Shown here piece after piece: positions 39,963 through 50,188 of a stretch of DNA of 64,000 nt (its first letter is position 1; each line of letters begins with the position of its first letter). Made by a program: the position numbers and the translations under genes. Under the pieces are notes generated by a model, which did no database searches, had not been told where the DNA came from, and saw only the letters and a list, made by a program, of their open reading frames with translations. The stretch is taken from contig JAZNEA010000057.1 in the NCBI GenBank assembly GCA_045588325.1, positions 1 to 64,000 of the forward strand, written 5' to 3'. Source of the DNA: RGIG7378 sp045588325 (GTDB lineage Bacteria; Bacillota; Clostridia; RGIG7378).

Positions 39963-41172
39963 GACATATCAATACATGTTCGCATTGCTGCGCAGCAGTA
40001 TCTGGGGCACAGACAGATTCCCCATAGAGCCCGCCGAGGACATTGCTTGGGAGGAACTGTACCAGGAGTTGCGAAATCAGACGGTTAATCGCCTGGTTGC
40101 AGATGTGCTCTGCCCTATGGACACCCCGGTGAGCCAGCAATGCCTTAAGGAGACATCTGTCGGCCTGCTCAGCTGGCACAAGCTCATGAACGTTCAGCAG
40201 CATCTTAAAGGTGTGCTGGACCAGGGGGGCATTCCATTTGTAGTGTTAAAGGGTGCTGCAGCCTGCATTAATTATCCCAAACCAACGTACAGGAGCATGG
40301 GCGACATAGATGTTATGGTCCAGCCGGACAGATACCAGGAGGCCCTCGAGCTCCTGGCAGCCAACGGATATACTTTAGGCAAGAGAGAGGGCGACCGTCA
40401 CAAGGAGTTATCCCGCAATGGCGTGGAGATTGAGCTGCATAGGTATTACTCCCTTTTCGCCCAAAAGGAGGCCTTTGAACTTTTGGACGGCCTCATTATA
40501 GAGAACATTCCCAATGCCATTCAGGCGCAGATAGAGGGGTACGACTTCCCGATGCTGCCTCCCTGTGAGAACGGCCTGGTGTTCCTGGAGCATATTGATC
40601 ACCATCTGCAAGGTGGCATAGGCCTGCGCCAGATAATCGACTGGATGATGTTTGTGGACAGACATGTTACCGATGCCATGTGGGAGCACCAGCTAGGACC
40701 CAGGACTGAGGCAATAGGTCTGCATACCATGGCGGTTGTGGTCACGCACATGTGTCAGATGTACCTGGGCCTCAGGGATGACATCGAGTGGTGCAAGGGG
40801 GCAGATGAGGAATTGTGCCGCCAATTGATGGACATCATACTGGAGAGGGGCAACTTTGGTCGCAAGGACAGGAGCCACAATAATGTGTCTGTGGTTTTGC
40901 ACTCTATGTCGGGAGTGACAAATACTTTCAGAATGTTACAATATAGGGGCAAGATTAATTGGCAGGCGTTGAGGCGCTACCCTTGGCTAAAGCCATTTGC
41001 ATGGGTATACCAGATATGCAGATATATACGCAGAGGATTTATGCTGGACAGGCCGATTCGCAGTCTATTCAAGAGGGCCCATAGCACTGCCTCACAGAGA
41101 GAGGTGTTTGACAAGCTGGGGGCAACGCGACAGGGCGAGGGAGTACATACCCCCACTGGTAAGAGATACTGA
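39946..41172 (+). CDS. Nucleotidyltransferase-family protein (NTP_transf_5-like)
   Basis: A 408-residue protein with a nucleotidyltransferase core near residues 95-145: FVVLKGAAA, then YRSMGDIDVMV, where Asp-Ile-Asp are the metal-binding residues. Members are often linked to cell-surface polysaccharide or teichoic acid loci, but their substrates are mostly unknown. It starts within the end of the M14 gene, so it is translationally coupled. The C-terminal ~60 residues are basic and helical. Confidence 0.72.
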   Translation: METLNKTYQYMFALLRSSIWGTDRFPIEPAEDIAWEELYQELRNQTVNRLVADVLCPMDTPVSQQCLKETSVGLLSWHKLMNVQQHLKGVLDQGGIPFVVLKGAAACINYPKPTYRSMGDIDVMVQPDRYQEALELLAANGYTLGKREGDRHKELSRNGVEIELHRYYSLFAQKEAFELLDGLIIENIPNAIQAQIEGYDFPMLPPCENGLVFLEHIDHHLQGGIGLRQIIDWMMFVDRHVTDAMWEHQLGPRTEAIGLHTMAVVVTHMCQMYLGLRDDIEWCKGADEELCRQLMDIILERGNFGRKDRSHNNVSVVLHSMSGVTNTFRMLQYRGKINWQALRRYPWLKPFAWVYQICRYIRRGFMLDRPIRSLFKRAHSTASQREVFDKLGATRQGEGVHTPTGKRY

Positions 41173-41205
41173 GATCAGAGACAGAGCTGTTATTTAGGAG
41201 GATAC

Positions 41206-42534
41206 ATGAAAAAGCAGGCGATTCTATTTTTTATATGCATTGTGTGCTTTGTGGCCATCATTTTGTTGGTGGCACAGGAGGGCCCCACTCCCACAGGAGA
41301 TGTGGCGACCAATACTGCAACACCAACTCCGGTTGCAATGCCGACGGCTACCCCCAATGGCACTCCGACAGATCCGTCAACAGCTACACCAGGACCCACA
41401 TCTACGCCGGAGCCCGATCCTCTCAAGGCAGAAAGGGATGCTATGATTGCAAAGCTGAACAAGATGATTGCACAGTATATGTACGATGAGGCCATCGCAG
41501 AGATTGATGCCAACCCACAGCTGGCCAACGATCAGACTGCTGCTCTCTCACAGCAGGCGGCAGACCTTAAGGCCAAGCTGGTCAAGTATGATGGCAAGCT
41601 GTACCACATTTTCTTCCACAGTCTTGTAGTATATCCGGAGTTAGCCTTTGATTATGACTCGGACCACTATACCTACTGGGATTACATGGCCACCGTTACA
41701 GAGTTTAAGCGCGTCATTCAGTTGCTCTATGATGGCGGATTTGTGCTTTTTGATTATGACTATATAGTGCAGTTCGATTCCAATGGCAATGCCACTTATA
41801 AGGATATCTATTTGCCGGAGGGAAAGAAGCCAGTTATTGTGTCCTTTGACGATGTCAACTATTACGAGTACATGAAGGACGATGGTTTCGCAGATTGTCT
41901 GGCCATTAACGAAAAGGGAGACCTGGTTAATAAGATCGTCAGGCCGGATGGCACAGTTGAGTACTCCTACGAGGCCGACGGTATGCCGATTTTGAATACA
42001 TTTGTAGACCAACACCCGGACTTCTCCTACAAGGGGGCCAAAGGTATTGTAGCCCTGACAGGATATGAGGGAGCCTTTGGATATAACTATACAAAGATGT
42101 CTGGAGCGGAGAAGGATGCAGCTATTGCAGAGTGCAAAAAGATTGCCCAAAAGCTCAAGGACGATGGATGGAAAATCGCATGTCACAGTTATACTCACAA
42201 GGTTAGTTTCACAACAGAGACCATTACAGCCTCAGAACTCGCCATAGACAATGCACGCTGGCTCGACGAGGTAGGACAGATAGTGGGAGAGACTAATCTA
42301 TACATCTCTCCATTTGGAGCCTATTTTACGGACAGCAGACGAGATGAGTGGGTCAAATCCGGATTTACAATTATCATGCCTGTTTACTATATTCAGGATT
42401 ATTACAAAGGACCCAGGTTCATGGTTCACAACCGCTGCAATATCGACGGTATTACCATGGTAAAGCACCCAGAGAGGCTGGCAGACTTCTTTGATCCTGC
42501 GCTGGTTGTGGATGAGAACAGACCCGCCAGGTAA
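41206..42534 (+). CDS. Membrane-anchored polysaccharide deacetylase-like protein
   Basis: A 442-residue protein. An N-terminal membrane helix (residues ~5-24) with no clear cleavage site is followed by a Thr-Pro linker. Residues ~135-430 form a NodB-homology catalytic domain: VIVSFDDVNYY (metal-binding Asp), then CHSYTHK (HxxxH zinc motif), and a C-terminal MVKHPE. Substrate is probably peptidoglycan or other cell-wall glycan. Coiled text near ~80-120 (MIAKLNKMIAQY) may mediate oligomerisation. The SD GGAGG is strong. A terminator follows. Confidence 0.82.
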   Translation: MKKQAILFFICIVCFVAIILLVAQEGPTPTGDVATNTATPTPVAMPTATPNGTPTDPSTATPGPTSTPEPDPLKAERDAMIAKLNKMIAQYMYDEAIAEIDANPQLANDQTAALSQQAADLKAKLVKYDGKLYHIFFHSLVVYPELAFDYDSDHYTYWDYMATVTEFKRVIQLLYDGGFVLFDYDYIVQFDSNGNATYKDIYLPEGKKPVIVSFDDVNYYEYMKDDGFADCLAINEKGDLVNKIVRPDGTVEYSYEADGMPILNTFVDQHPDFSYKGAKGIVALTGYEGAFGYNYTKMSGAEKDAAIAECKKIAQKLKDDGWKIACHSYTHKVSFTTETITASELAIDNARWLDEVGQIVGETNLYISPFGAYFTDSRRDEWVKSGFTIIMPVYYIQDYYKGPRFMVHNRCNIDGITMVKHPERLADFFDPALVVDENRPAR

Positions 42535-42567
42535 GGGTTATCTATTATAGTATTTGGTAGTCAACAA

Positions 42568-42607
42568 GCGCCTTATCCATGAACAATTCATGGGTCAGGC
42601 GTTTTTT
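42568..42607 (+). terminator. Rho-independent terminator
   Basis: CGCCT (42569-42573) pairs with AGGCG (42597-42601), enclosing CCATGAA/TTCATGG, then six T. It closes the 38.1-42.5 kb unit. Confidence 0.85.
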
Positions 42608-42622
42608 GTAATGTTTGCAAAA

Positions 42623-42652
42623 TTGACTTTGTGCTTGCAAATAGGCTATAAT
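42623..42652 (+). promoter_or_regulatory. Promoter of yerC-secA
   Basis: TTGACT (42623-42628), an 18-bp spacer and TATAAT (42647-42652), 41 bp before the yerC ATG. Confidence 0.7.
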
Positions 42653-42693
42653 TTGTTAGATTCGGTTACTATGCCAGATTGGAGGAACTGCAT

Positions 42694-42993
42694 ATGGCAA
42701 AGAGAATAGAGAACCCCATATTACACGACTTGTCCTGTGCCATTATGGCATTGAAGAACGAGGACGAGTGCATCGATTTTCTCAACGACCTGTTGACCAT
42801 CAAGGAGATGAACGCCATCGCCCAGAGATGGCAGGTTGCTGTTATGTTGCGGTCGGGAGCCACATATGCAGATGTATGTGAGACCACAGGAGCCAGCTCA
42901 GCCACCATCAGCAGAGTCAGCAAGTGCATTGAGAACGGCGAGGACGGATACACCAGATTATTAGATAGATTATACCCAGAGGTAAATGAGTAA
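42694..42993 (+). CDS. yerC: YerC/TrpR-like regulator
   Basis: A 99-residue protein of the TrpR/YerC/YecD superfamily: LKNEDECIDFLNDLLTIKEM, AQRWQVAVML and the HTH segment YADVCETTGASSATISRVSK. Its DNA target is unknown; it lacks evidence for tryptophan binding. ATG 42694 is preferred over an upstream TTG because GGAGG lies upstream at the right distance. secA starts immediately after its stop codon. Confidence 0.85.
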   Translation: MAKRIENPILHDLSCAIMALKNEDECIDFLNDLLTIKEMNAIAQRWQVAVMLRSGATYADVCETTGASSATISRVSKCIENGEDGYTRLLDRLYPEVNE

Positions 42994-45804
42994 ATGTTCA
43001 AGAATATTATTGACGGCATTATTGGCACATATAGTGATAGAGCCCTTAAGAAGGTGCGCCCGATAGCAGATCAGGTGGAGGCATTGGAGCCACAGTTCCA
43101 GCAACTCACCGATGACCAGCTACGCCTTAAGACACAGGAGTTTAAGGATCGTTATGTAGCAGGCGAGACATTGGATCAGCTGTTGCCAGAGGCCTTTGCC
43201 AACGTCAGAGAGGCCTTTGTCCGCACACTTAAAAAGCGCCCCTTCTACGTACAGATACTGGGCGGTATTGTTCTGCATCAGGGCAGGATTTCTGAGATGA
43301 AGACTGGTGAGGGTAAGACTTTTGTAGCCGTTTTGCCAGCATACCTTAACGCCTTGTCCGGCAAGGGAGTACACATCGTTACAGTTAACGATTACCTGGC
43401 CAAGTTCCAGAGTGAGCAGATGGGTCTGGTTCTTAATTTCCTGGGCATGTCTGTCGGATGTATACTCCACGGACTAACCAACGAACAGAGACGCAAGGCA
43501 TACGCCTGCGATGTAACATACGGCACCAACAACGAGTTCGGATTTGACTATCTGAGGGACAACATGGTAATGGACCTGTCGGAGAAGGTTCAGCGCAAGC
43601 TTAACTTTGCCATCGTGGACGAGGTGGACAGTATCCTTATTGATGAGGCTCGTACACCCCTTATCATCTCCGGCATGGGAGATAAGTCATCTGACCTGTA
43701 TGTCAAGGCTGACCAGCTGGCAAAGAGGATGTCATCCTTTGTGATTCAGGAGGTCGAGAGCCGCACATTTACCGAGGATGTCAACAACGAGGCCGACTAT
43801 ATTGTTAACGAAAAGCAAAAGTCAGTTACTCTCACAGCCAAGGGTAGCGCTAAGGCGGAGAAGTTCTTTGGCATAGAGAGCCTTTCTGACCCGGACAACA
43901 TCACTCTGCTCCACCACGTCAACCAGGCCATTCGCGCCTATGGCATCATGAAGAGGGACAGGGATTACGTTGTAAGAGATGGGCAGGTTCTCATCGTAGA
44001 CGAGTTCACAGGTCGTCTCATGTATGGACGTCGCTTTAACGAGGGCTTGCATCAGGCTATCGAGGCCAAGGAGGGTGTCAAGATTGAGAAGGAGAGCCGC
44101 ACATTGGCTACCATTACCTTCCAGAATTATTTCAGACTATACGAAAAGCTATCTGGTATGACAGGTACCGCCCTTACAGAGGAGGACGAGTTTGACCAGA
44201 TTTATAGCATGGACGTAATCGCCATCCCAACCAACAGGCCCATGATTCGCTGTGACGAGAACGATGCCATATATAAGAACGAGACTGCCAAGCTGAGGGC
44301 CGTTGTGGAGGACGTAGTAGAATCCCACAAGAATGGCCAGCCTATTTTGGTAGGTACTATCTCTGTAGAGAAGAGTGAGCAGCTCAGCGCCATGCTCCGC
44401 AGGAGAGGCGTGGAGCACAATGTTCTGAACGCCAAGTTCCACGACAAGGAGGCAGAGATTGTGGCACAGGCCGGCAGATTCGGCGCAGTTACAATTGCCA
44501 CTAATATGGCTGGTAGAGGTACCGATATTCTCCTGGGCGGTAACGCAGAGTTCCTGACAAAGCAGCAGCTGAGGCAGGAGGGCTATGGCGAGCAGGCAGT
44601 TGCAGAGGCCAACGCATATGGCAAGACCCAGGACCAGGAGGTGCTGTCAGCCAGAGCCAGATATGCAGAGCTATATAGTGAGAACGAGAAGGTGACAGAC
44701 CAGGAGAAGGCCAGAGTAGTGGAGGCCGGAGGTCTCTATATCATCGGCACCGAGAGGCATGAGTCCCGCCGTATTGATAACCAGCTGAGAGGACGTTCCG
44801 GCAGACAGGGCGACCCCGGCAAGTCCAGGTTCTACATCTCACTGGAGGACGACTTGATGCGACTGTTCGGCGGCGACAGGACATACGCCCTGGTAGAGAG
44901 ATTGGGTCTGCCTGAGGATATGCCCATAGAGGCAGGTATGTTGAGCAATGCCATCGAATCTGCACAAAAGAGGGTTGAGGGCAGGAACTTTGATATTCGT
45001 AAGAACGTTCTGCAGTACGACGACGTCATGAACCAGCAGCGCACCATCATCTATGATCAGAGAGACAGGATTTTGGGAGGCGCAGATATTCACCAGCAGT
45101 ATATTAAGATTATGGCTTCGTTGGTGGACCAGATGGTACACACCTTCTGCACCGAGTCATCCAAATCCTCTGACTGGGACTGGTCTGCGATAGAGGGATA
45201 CCTCTGCGACATATTCTTTGACAGAGACGAACTGGACGCATTAGCTATAGACAGGGAGGGCATCAGCAGAGAGCAGTTCCGCAGGACTATCCAGGATGCA
45301 GTGGCCCAAAAGTACGCAGCCAGAGAGCAAGAATTTGGTCCAGAGACCATGAGACAGATAGAGAGAGTTGTTATGCTCCGTCACGTAAACGAGCGCTGGA
45401 TGGCACATATCGACGCCATGGCAGATCTCAAGAACGGCATCGGACTGAGAGCTGTTGGACAGAGAGACCCTGTGCAGGAGTACAAATTCGAGGGCTTTAA
45501 CATGTTTGACGACATGAACAGAGCTATACGAGAGGACTCCGTCAAGGTGATGATGAGAGGCCGCATGGTAATGCCACAGCAGCCCCAGGCCAACCAAAGG
45601 CGTATGGACATCAGGACCATCAAAGAGGATGCCGAGACTGTATTAAAGCGTGACATGAATCAGTTCGAAAAGGCAGGCACTGCCATGGGCAAATCCGCCC
45701 CTGTCAAGCAGCCAGCAGTTAACGATAACAAGGTAGGCAGAAATGATCCCTGCCCCTGCGGATCAGGCAAAAAGTACAAGAATTGTTGCGGAAAGAACGG
45801 ATGA
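42994..45804 (+). CDS. secA: Preprotein translocase ATPase SecA
   Basis: The 936-residue motor that pushes proteins through SecYEG. Motifs include EMKTGEGKT (Walker A), the VDEVDSILIDEARTPLI block (DEVD), MAGRGTDI and RIDNQLRGRSGRQGDPG. The C terminus ends in a zinc-binding SecB-type tail, NDPCPCGSGKKYKNCC. The length is normal for a Firmicutes SecA. It follows yerC directly, and its TGA overlaps the next ATG. It probably feeds the many exported proteins of this window. Confidence 0.97.
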   Translation: MFKNIIDGIIGTYSDRALKKVRPIADQVEALEPQFQQLTDDQLRLKTQEFKDRYVAGETLDQLLPEAFANVREAFVRTLKKRPFYVQILGGIVLHQGRISEMKTGEGKTFVAVLPAYLNALSGKGVHIVTVNDYLAKFQSEQMGLVLNFLGMSVGCILHGLTNEQRRKAYACDVTYGTNNEFGFDYLRDNMVMDLSEKVQRKLNFAIVDEVDSILIDEARTPLIISGMGDKSSDLYVKADQLAKRMSSFVIQEVESRTFTEDVNNEADYIVNEKQKSVTLTAKGSAKAEKFFGIESLSDPDNITLLHHVNQAIRAYGIMKRDRDYVVRDGQVLIVDEFTGRLMYGRRFNEGLHQAIEAKEGVKIEKESRTLATITFQNYFRLYEKLSGMTGTALTEEDEFDQIYSMDVIAIPTNRPMIRCDENDAIYKNETAKLRAVVEDVVESHKNGQPILVGTISVEKSEQLSAMLRRRGVEHNVLNAKFHDKEAEIVAQAGRFGAVTIATNMAGRGTDILLGGNAEFLTKQQLRQEGYGEQAVAEANAYGKTQDQEVLSARARYAELYSENEKVTDQEKARVVEAGGLYIIGTERHESRRIDNQLRGRSGRQGDPGKSRFYISLEDDLMRLFGGDRTYALVERLGLPEDMPIEAGMLSNAIESAQKRVEGRNFDIRKNVLQYDDVMNQQRTIIYDQRDRILGGADIHQQYIKIMASLVDQMVHTFCTESSKSSDWDWSAIEGYLCDIFFDRDELDALAIDREGISREQFRRTIQDAVAQKYAAREQEFGPETMRQIERVVMLRHVNERWMAHIDAMADLKNGIGLRAVGQRDPVQEYKFEGFNMFDDMNRAIREDSVKVMMRGRMVMPQQPQANQRRMDIRTIKEDAETVLKRDMNQFEKAGTAMGKSAPVKQPAVNDNKVGRNDPCPCGSGKKYKNCCGKNG

Positions 45805-46937
45805 TAGACATTTCAGGCGAGATAAACAGATATAGGAGCCTTAACGAAAACTGTGCCGAGGGCGACAGGAATATGGCATACAACCGAGTTCTCGATAGAG
45901 TCAAGCTGGGTGGATACGATGTTGCCATTTTGGAGTTGAGAGGCATTATTCGTGACAACCCCGACTTTACAGAGGCCAGGGTTTTGTTGGGCCTGTGTCT
46001 CATAGCCACAGAAAAGTACGAGGAGTCCTACGCAGAACTGGAGTACGCCGTTCGCCAGCAGCCAGCCGGCATTATGGCTATCAAGTATATAGATAGCATG
46101 GTTGAGGATGGTATCAAGATTGGAGACATCGGAGAGGGCTACAGGCAGGTCCTGCAGAACAGAGAATTCAACCTGGACAAGTTGCCACGACTGGAGCGCG
46201 AAAAGCGCATCTATCTCCCGGCAGGCATACTGACAGGAACGTGGGCCAAGCAGATATGCTTCTTTGTAATGGGATGCGTTATTACATTCTTTATTGCCTC
46301 GGGCCTATATTCCGGCGAGGGTAGCGGAGTTGTCAACACTACACCAATTCCCACAGCCAGTGTCTCGGATATGGCCGCCATGGCTCAGAGGATTCAGGAG
46401 CTGGAAAATCAGGTCACAGGACTGACGCAGGGCATCAATATTGCAAACGCAGAGGCCGAGTACTGGAAGGCCGCGGCCAAGGTGTACACCCTTGGAAATT
46501 TGTTCGAAAATGGCCTATATTCCGACGCTATGGCATTGTTGGAGAAAATAGCGGAATTAAATGTACGCGATAGTGAAGACAAGTACCTTGACGAAGTTAT
46601 TTATGATGATAAACTTCCATCCTATATGGCATCTGTTTTGTCACAGATGGACGCCAAGCTGGCCCAGGGAGACAAGGAGTCAGCTCTGAGTCTGGGACTG
46701 GAGGCAGTCAGGTGCGGACAAGTTTACTATAGAGGAGAGCAGTTGCTGACTGGATATGACAAGGCTCTGTACACATGCGGTCTATGCACCGAGGAGCAGG
46801 ATCCTGATGCAGCTATCAAGTATTATAAGAATATAACCAAGCTATTCCCAGAGGATAACAATTATTATGGATTAGCGCTGGATAGGATTAATGCGTTGAC
46901 CCAGGAGGTCACAACGGATACGGGGGAGACTGAGTAA
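45801..46937 (+). CDS. TPR-containing single-pass membrane protein
   Basis: A 378-residue protein with a cytoplasmic TPR-like N-terminal part (DVAILELRGIIRDNPDFTEA and EKYEESYAELEYAV), one membrane helix (residues ~148-170, ICFFVMGCVITFFIASG), and an extracellular coiled-coil and helical region with another TPR-like C terminus. A role as assembly or signalling scaffold is plausible but not shown. It overlaps secA by 4 bp (ATGA) and thrC by 1 bp (TAATG). The earlier in-frame ATG (45783) lies inside secA and is less likely. Confidence 0.6.
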   Translation: MIDISGEINRYRSLNENCAEGDRNMAYNRVLDRVKLGGYDVAILELRGIIRDNPDFTEARVLLGLCLIATEKYEESYAELEYAVRQQPAGIMAIKYIDSMVEDGIKIGDIGEGYRQVLQNREFNLDKLPRLEREKRIYLPAGILTGTWAKQICFFVMGCVITFFIASGLYSGEGSGVVNTTPIPTASVSDMAAMAQRIQELENQVTGLTQGINIANAEAEYWKAAAKVYTLGNLFENGLYSDAMALLEKIAELNVRDSEDKYLDEVIYDDKLPSYMASVLSQMDAKLAQGDKESALSLGLEAVRCGQVYYRGEQLLTGYDKALYTCGLCTEEQDPDAAIKYYKNITKLFPEDNNYYGLALDRINALTQEVTTDTGETE

Positions 46938-48424
46938 TGAAGTATATTAGCACCAGAGGACAATCGCCTGCTGTCACAGCATCAGAGGCTATTTTGAGAG
47001 GGCTTGCCCCAGACGGAGGTCTGTATTGTCCTGAGAGGATACCTGCCATTGGAGAGGATTTTATCCAGGAGCTCTGTCAGGTAGATTATAACATCAGAGC
47101 AGCTAAGGTCCTTTCTCTGTTCCTGGAGGAATTTACCCAGGATCAGATTCTCAAGGAGGCAACAGAGGCGTACAGCACATTTGACGAGTTCGGCGTGGCT
47201 CCGTTGGTACAGCTTGGCCAGGAGTGCAATATTATGGAGCTGTGGCATGGTCCCACATGTGCCTTCAAGGACGTGGCTCTCCAGATGTTGCCCAGGTTGC
47301 TCAGGATGAGCAAGGAGCAGTTGGGAGTTCAGGAGGAGACCTGCATTTTGGTAGCCACATCCGGAGATACAGGCAAGGCCGCATTGGAGGGCTTTAAGGA
47401 CGCCCCCGGTGTATCTGTCACTGTATTCTACCCCAACCAGGGCGTCAGCGCCGTTCAGCGCATGCAGATGGTCACTCAGCAGGGCAACAACGTCCATGTT
47501 GCCGCAGTAGAGGGCAACTTTGACGATGCCCAGAGTGGAGTTAAGCGCATTTTTGGAGACGCTGGATTCGCTGACGAATTGGCCACTCGCGGACAAAAGC
47601 TCAGCTCTGCCAACAGCATTAACTGGGGCAGATTGGCACCACAGATTGTATATTACTTCTCTGCATACGCAGATATGGTCAATTCGGATCAAATTAAGCT
47701 GGGAGACAAGGTGAACTTTTGCGTTCCCACAGGCAATTTTGGAGACATTTTGGCTGGCTGGTATGCCAAGGCCATGGGACTGCCCGTTGGCAAGCTGATC
47801 TGCGCATCTAACTCCAACAAGGTGTTGACGGACTTTTTTGCAACAGGCACATACAATAAGAATAGAGAGTTCTATAAGACGGGTTCTCCATCCATGGACA
47901 TCCTCATCTCCAGCAATCTGGAGAGAATGCTGTACCACGCTACAGGATGCGCCGAAAAGGTGGCAGACCTGATGCATAGGCTGGTGACAGAGGGCGAGTA
48001 CACATTGGACCAGGCAACTATGGATGCCCTGCGTCAGGAGTATGCCGCAGGGTATGCAGATGACGAGGCGTGTGCTGCAACCATCGCCGAGGTGTTCCAC
48101 AAGTACTCATATGTGTGCGATACTCACACTGCAGTTGCATATGCAGTATATAAGGATTATGTCGCCAATACTGGAGACGAGACACCTGCTGTTGTATTGT
48201 CAACAGCCAGCCCCTTTAAGTTTGTGGGATTTGTGCTCAGCGCACTGACAGGCAAGCAGGACGAGGGTGTGTCTGAGTTCAGACTCCTGGAGGAGCTTAG
48301 CTCAATGTCCGGAGACAGAATTCCAGCTCCTCTTAGAGGGTTGGAGACCAGACAGGTGCTCCATGACACTCTCTGCAGCAAAGAGGACATGAAAAAGACA
48401 GTAAACGACTTCCTAAAGAGATAA
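46937..48424 (+). CDS. thrC: Threonine synthase
   Basis: A PLP enzyme that converts O-phosphohomoserine to threonine, 495 residues, in the long class of ThrC. The N terminus reads MKYISTRGQ with the usual family opening, and the PLP lysine lies in GPTCAFKDVALQ. Phosphate-binding loops are in ATSGDTGKAALEGF and CVPTGNFGDILAGW. It is followed by the ACT protein and hom, forming a threonine unit. It starts on the final base of the previous gene's stop. Confidence 0.96.
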   Translation: MKYISTRGQSPAVTASEAILRGLAPDGGLYCPERIPAIGEDFIQELCQVDYNIRAAKVLSLFLEEFTQDQILKEATEAYSTFDEFGVAPLVQLGQECNIMELWHGPTCAFKDVALQMLPRLLRMSKEQLGVQEETCILVATSGDTGKAALEGFKDAPGVSVTVFYPNQGVSAVQRMQMVTQQGNNVHVAAVEGNFDDAQSGVKRIFGDAGFADELATRGQKLSSANSINWGRLAPQIVYYFSAYADMVNSDQIKLGDKVNFCVPTGNFGDILAGWYAKAMGLPVGKLICASNSNKVLTDFFATGTYNKNREFYKTGSPSMDILISSNLERMLYHATGCAEKVADLMHRLVTEGEYTLDQATMDALRQEYAAGYADDEACAATIAEVFHKYSYVCDTHTAVAYAVYKDYVANTGDETPAVVLSTASPFKFVGFVLSALTGKQDEGVSEFRLLEELSSMSGDRIPAPLRGLETRQVLHDTLCSKEDMKKTVNDFLKR

Positions 48425-48434
48425 GACGACTAAA

Positions 48435-48881
48435 ATGAAGGGAAAAAGCTCAGAATTCATACTTGTGGATAAGAATGTCCTGCCCCCCGTGATTTCCAAG
48501 GTGCTGGAGGCCAAGCTCATTTTGGCCCAAAATCCAGGCAGATCAGTTCAGAGTGTGGTGGAGGATCAGGGCATTAGCCGTAGCGCCTACTACAAGTATA
48601 AGGATAACGTTCATCCCTTTTATGAGGCGTCGTACGGCAGAGTTATTACAGTTATTTTTGTGGTGGAGGACGTATCGGGGATACTGTCCAACATTATAAA
48701 CATAATGGCTAGGGCGAACCTGAACATCGTTACCATCAATCAGAATATGCCCATTAACGGATTGGCAGACATATCCATATCCGTCGAAACAAACAAGATG
48801 GATGGTCCCATGGGAGATCTGATAGGCAGACTCAAGGCCATACCAGGCGTTCGAAAGTGCGAAATAATCGCCAGAGATTAA
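48435..48881 (+). CDS. ACT-domain protein (PheB/UPF0735 family)
   Basis: A 148-residue protein with an N-terminal helix-turn-helix-like part (SVQSVVEDQGISRSAYYKYK) and a C-terminal ACT domain containing FVVEDVSGILSNIINIMARA and ISISVETNKM. ACT domains bind amino acids, so it is probably a regulator of the thrC-hom pathway next to it. The start is weakly supported by SD, and the gap to thrC is only 10 bp. Confidence 0.8.
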   Translation: MKGKSSEFILVDKNVLPPVISKVLEAKLILAQNPGRSVQSVVEDQGISRSAYYKYKDNVHPFYEASYGRVITVIFVVEDVSGILSNIINIMARANLNIVTINQNMPINGLADISISVETNKMDGPMGDLIGRLKAIPGVRKCEIIARD

Positions 48882-48905
48882 ATTACCATACGAAAGGGTA
48901 GAAAA

Positions 48906-50165
48906 ATGGCAAAGAAAATTACTGTAGCAGTTATGGGATACGGAGTAGTAGGCTCCGGTGTGTGCAGTATTTTGGCAGACAGACAGGCCAAGACCAGCGA
49001 ATACGCGGGGGCAGAGATTCGCCTCAAGCGCATTTTGGATGTCAGAGATTATCCAGACAGCCTGTTTATTAACCTGTTCACAAAGAATTTTGACGATATT
49101 CTGGAGGATGCAGAGATTAACGTGGTGGCGGAGTGCATCGGCGGAACCGGCGTTGCATACAAGTTCACTAAGGCCCTCCTGGAGAGGGGAAAGAGCGTTG
49201 TAACCTCCAACAAGGCAATGGTGGCTGCTCACGGTTGCGAAATGCTGCAGATTGCTAAGGACAATGGCTGCCACTACATATTTGAGGCAGCAGTAGGTGG
49301 AGGCATACCGATTATCCGCACCCTGCGCAACAGCTATGCATGCGAGCACATTAACGAGATATTTGGCATATTGAACGGCACAACCAACTATATGCTGACA
49401 AAGATGCGTTACGATGGCACCGACTACAACGAGGCCCTGGAGGATGCTCGCAAGAAAGGCTATGCAGAGGCAGATCCCACCGACGATGTGGAGGGATACG
49501 ATGCTTGCCGTAAGATCGCTATATTGGCATCCCTGGCATGGAATCGCTTTGTTGACTACAGAGATATAGATGTTACTGGTATTTCTAAGATTACTGCGGC
49601 CGACATTGCAATTGCCAACGCCACAGGAAATGTGATTAAGCTGGTGGGTCGCTGCAGGATGGACAACGACAAGCTGTACGCCATGGTTTCTCCCGTTATG
49701 GTTAAGGAGGACAATCCATTGGCTGGAGTCAATGAGTCTTATAACTCCATCCTGGTAAACTCCGACAACCTGGATAATTGTATGTTCTACGGCAGGGGAG
49801 CAGGTAGACTACCTACAGCCAGTGCAGTGGTGTCTGACATAGTGGACGTTGCTTCCGGACTTAAGCCGATCTACTACAACTGGAAGGCCGATCAGACAAC
49901 CAAGGTAGAGTCTAGCGACGAGTTCTACTCCGAATTCTTCGTATATGTGGAGACTGCAGATGCAGCAAAGACTGAGGCATCCATCAAGGAACTCCTCAAG
50001 TCCAAGGCACAGATGGTCAACATCGATAACAGCGAGCTTAAGGCAGGCGCAGTGGCATTTACCACAGGCAAGATGTGCTACAGGGATCTCAAGGTTTCAC
50101 TGGAACTGTTGGCAGATATGCCAGGCAATGGCAAAATCAGATTGTGTATGCCAGCCGTTCTGTAA
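48906..50165 (+). CDS. hom: Homoserine dehydrogenase
   Basis: A 419-residue enzyme that reduces aspartate semialdehyde to homoserine. A Rossmann motif at VMGYGVVGSGV binds NAD(P), and the catalytic block GILNGTTNYMLTKM and YAEADPTDDVEGYD are intact. The C terminus (from about residue 335) is an ACT-like regulatory domain, suggesting feedback by threonine. It lies 24 bp after the ACT gene and ends at a terminator. Confidence 0.96.
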   Translation: MAKKITVAVMGYGVVGSGVCSILADRQAKTSEYAGAEIRLKRILDVRDYPDSLFINLFTKNFDDILEDAEINVVAECIGGTGVAYKFTKALLERGKSVVTSNKAMVAAHGCEMLQIAKDNGCHYIFEAAVGGGIPIIRTLRNSYACEHINEIFGILNGTTNYMLTKMRYDGTDYNEALEDARKKGYAEADPTDDVEGYDACRKIAILASLAWNRFVDYRDIDVTGISKITAADIAIANATGNVIKLVGRCRMDNDKLYAMVSPVMVKEDNPLAGVNESYNSILVNSDNLDNCMFYGRGAGRLPTASAVVSDIVDVASGLKPIYYNWKADQTTKVESSDEFYSEFFVYVETADAAKTEASIKELLKSKAQMVNIDNSELKAGAVAFTTGKMCYRDLKVSLELLADMPGNGKIRLCMPAVL

Positions 50166-50188
50166 TATAGCAACAGATTTGATGCAAG

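Noticed and set aside
46982..48100. 372-codon minus-strand frame opposite thrC
   Set aside because: No SD or domain; thrC is intact on the + strand.
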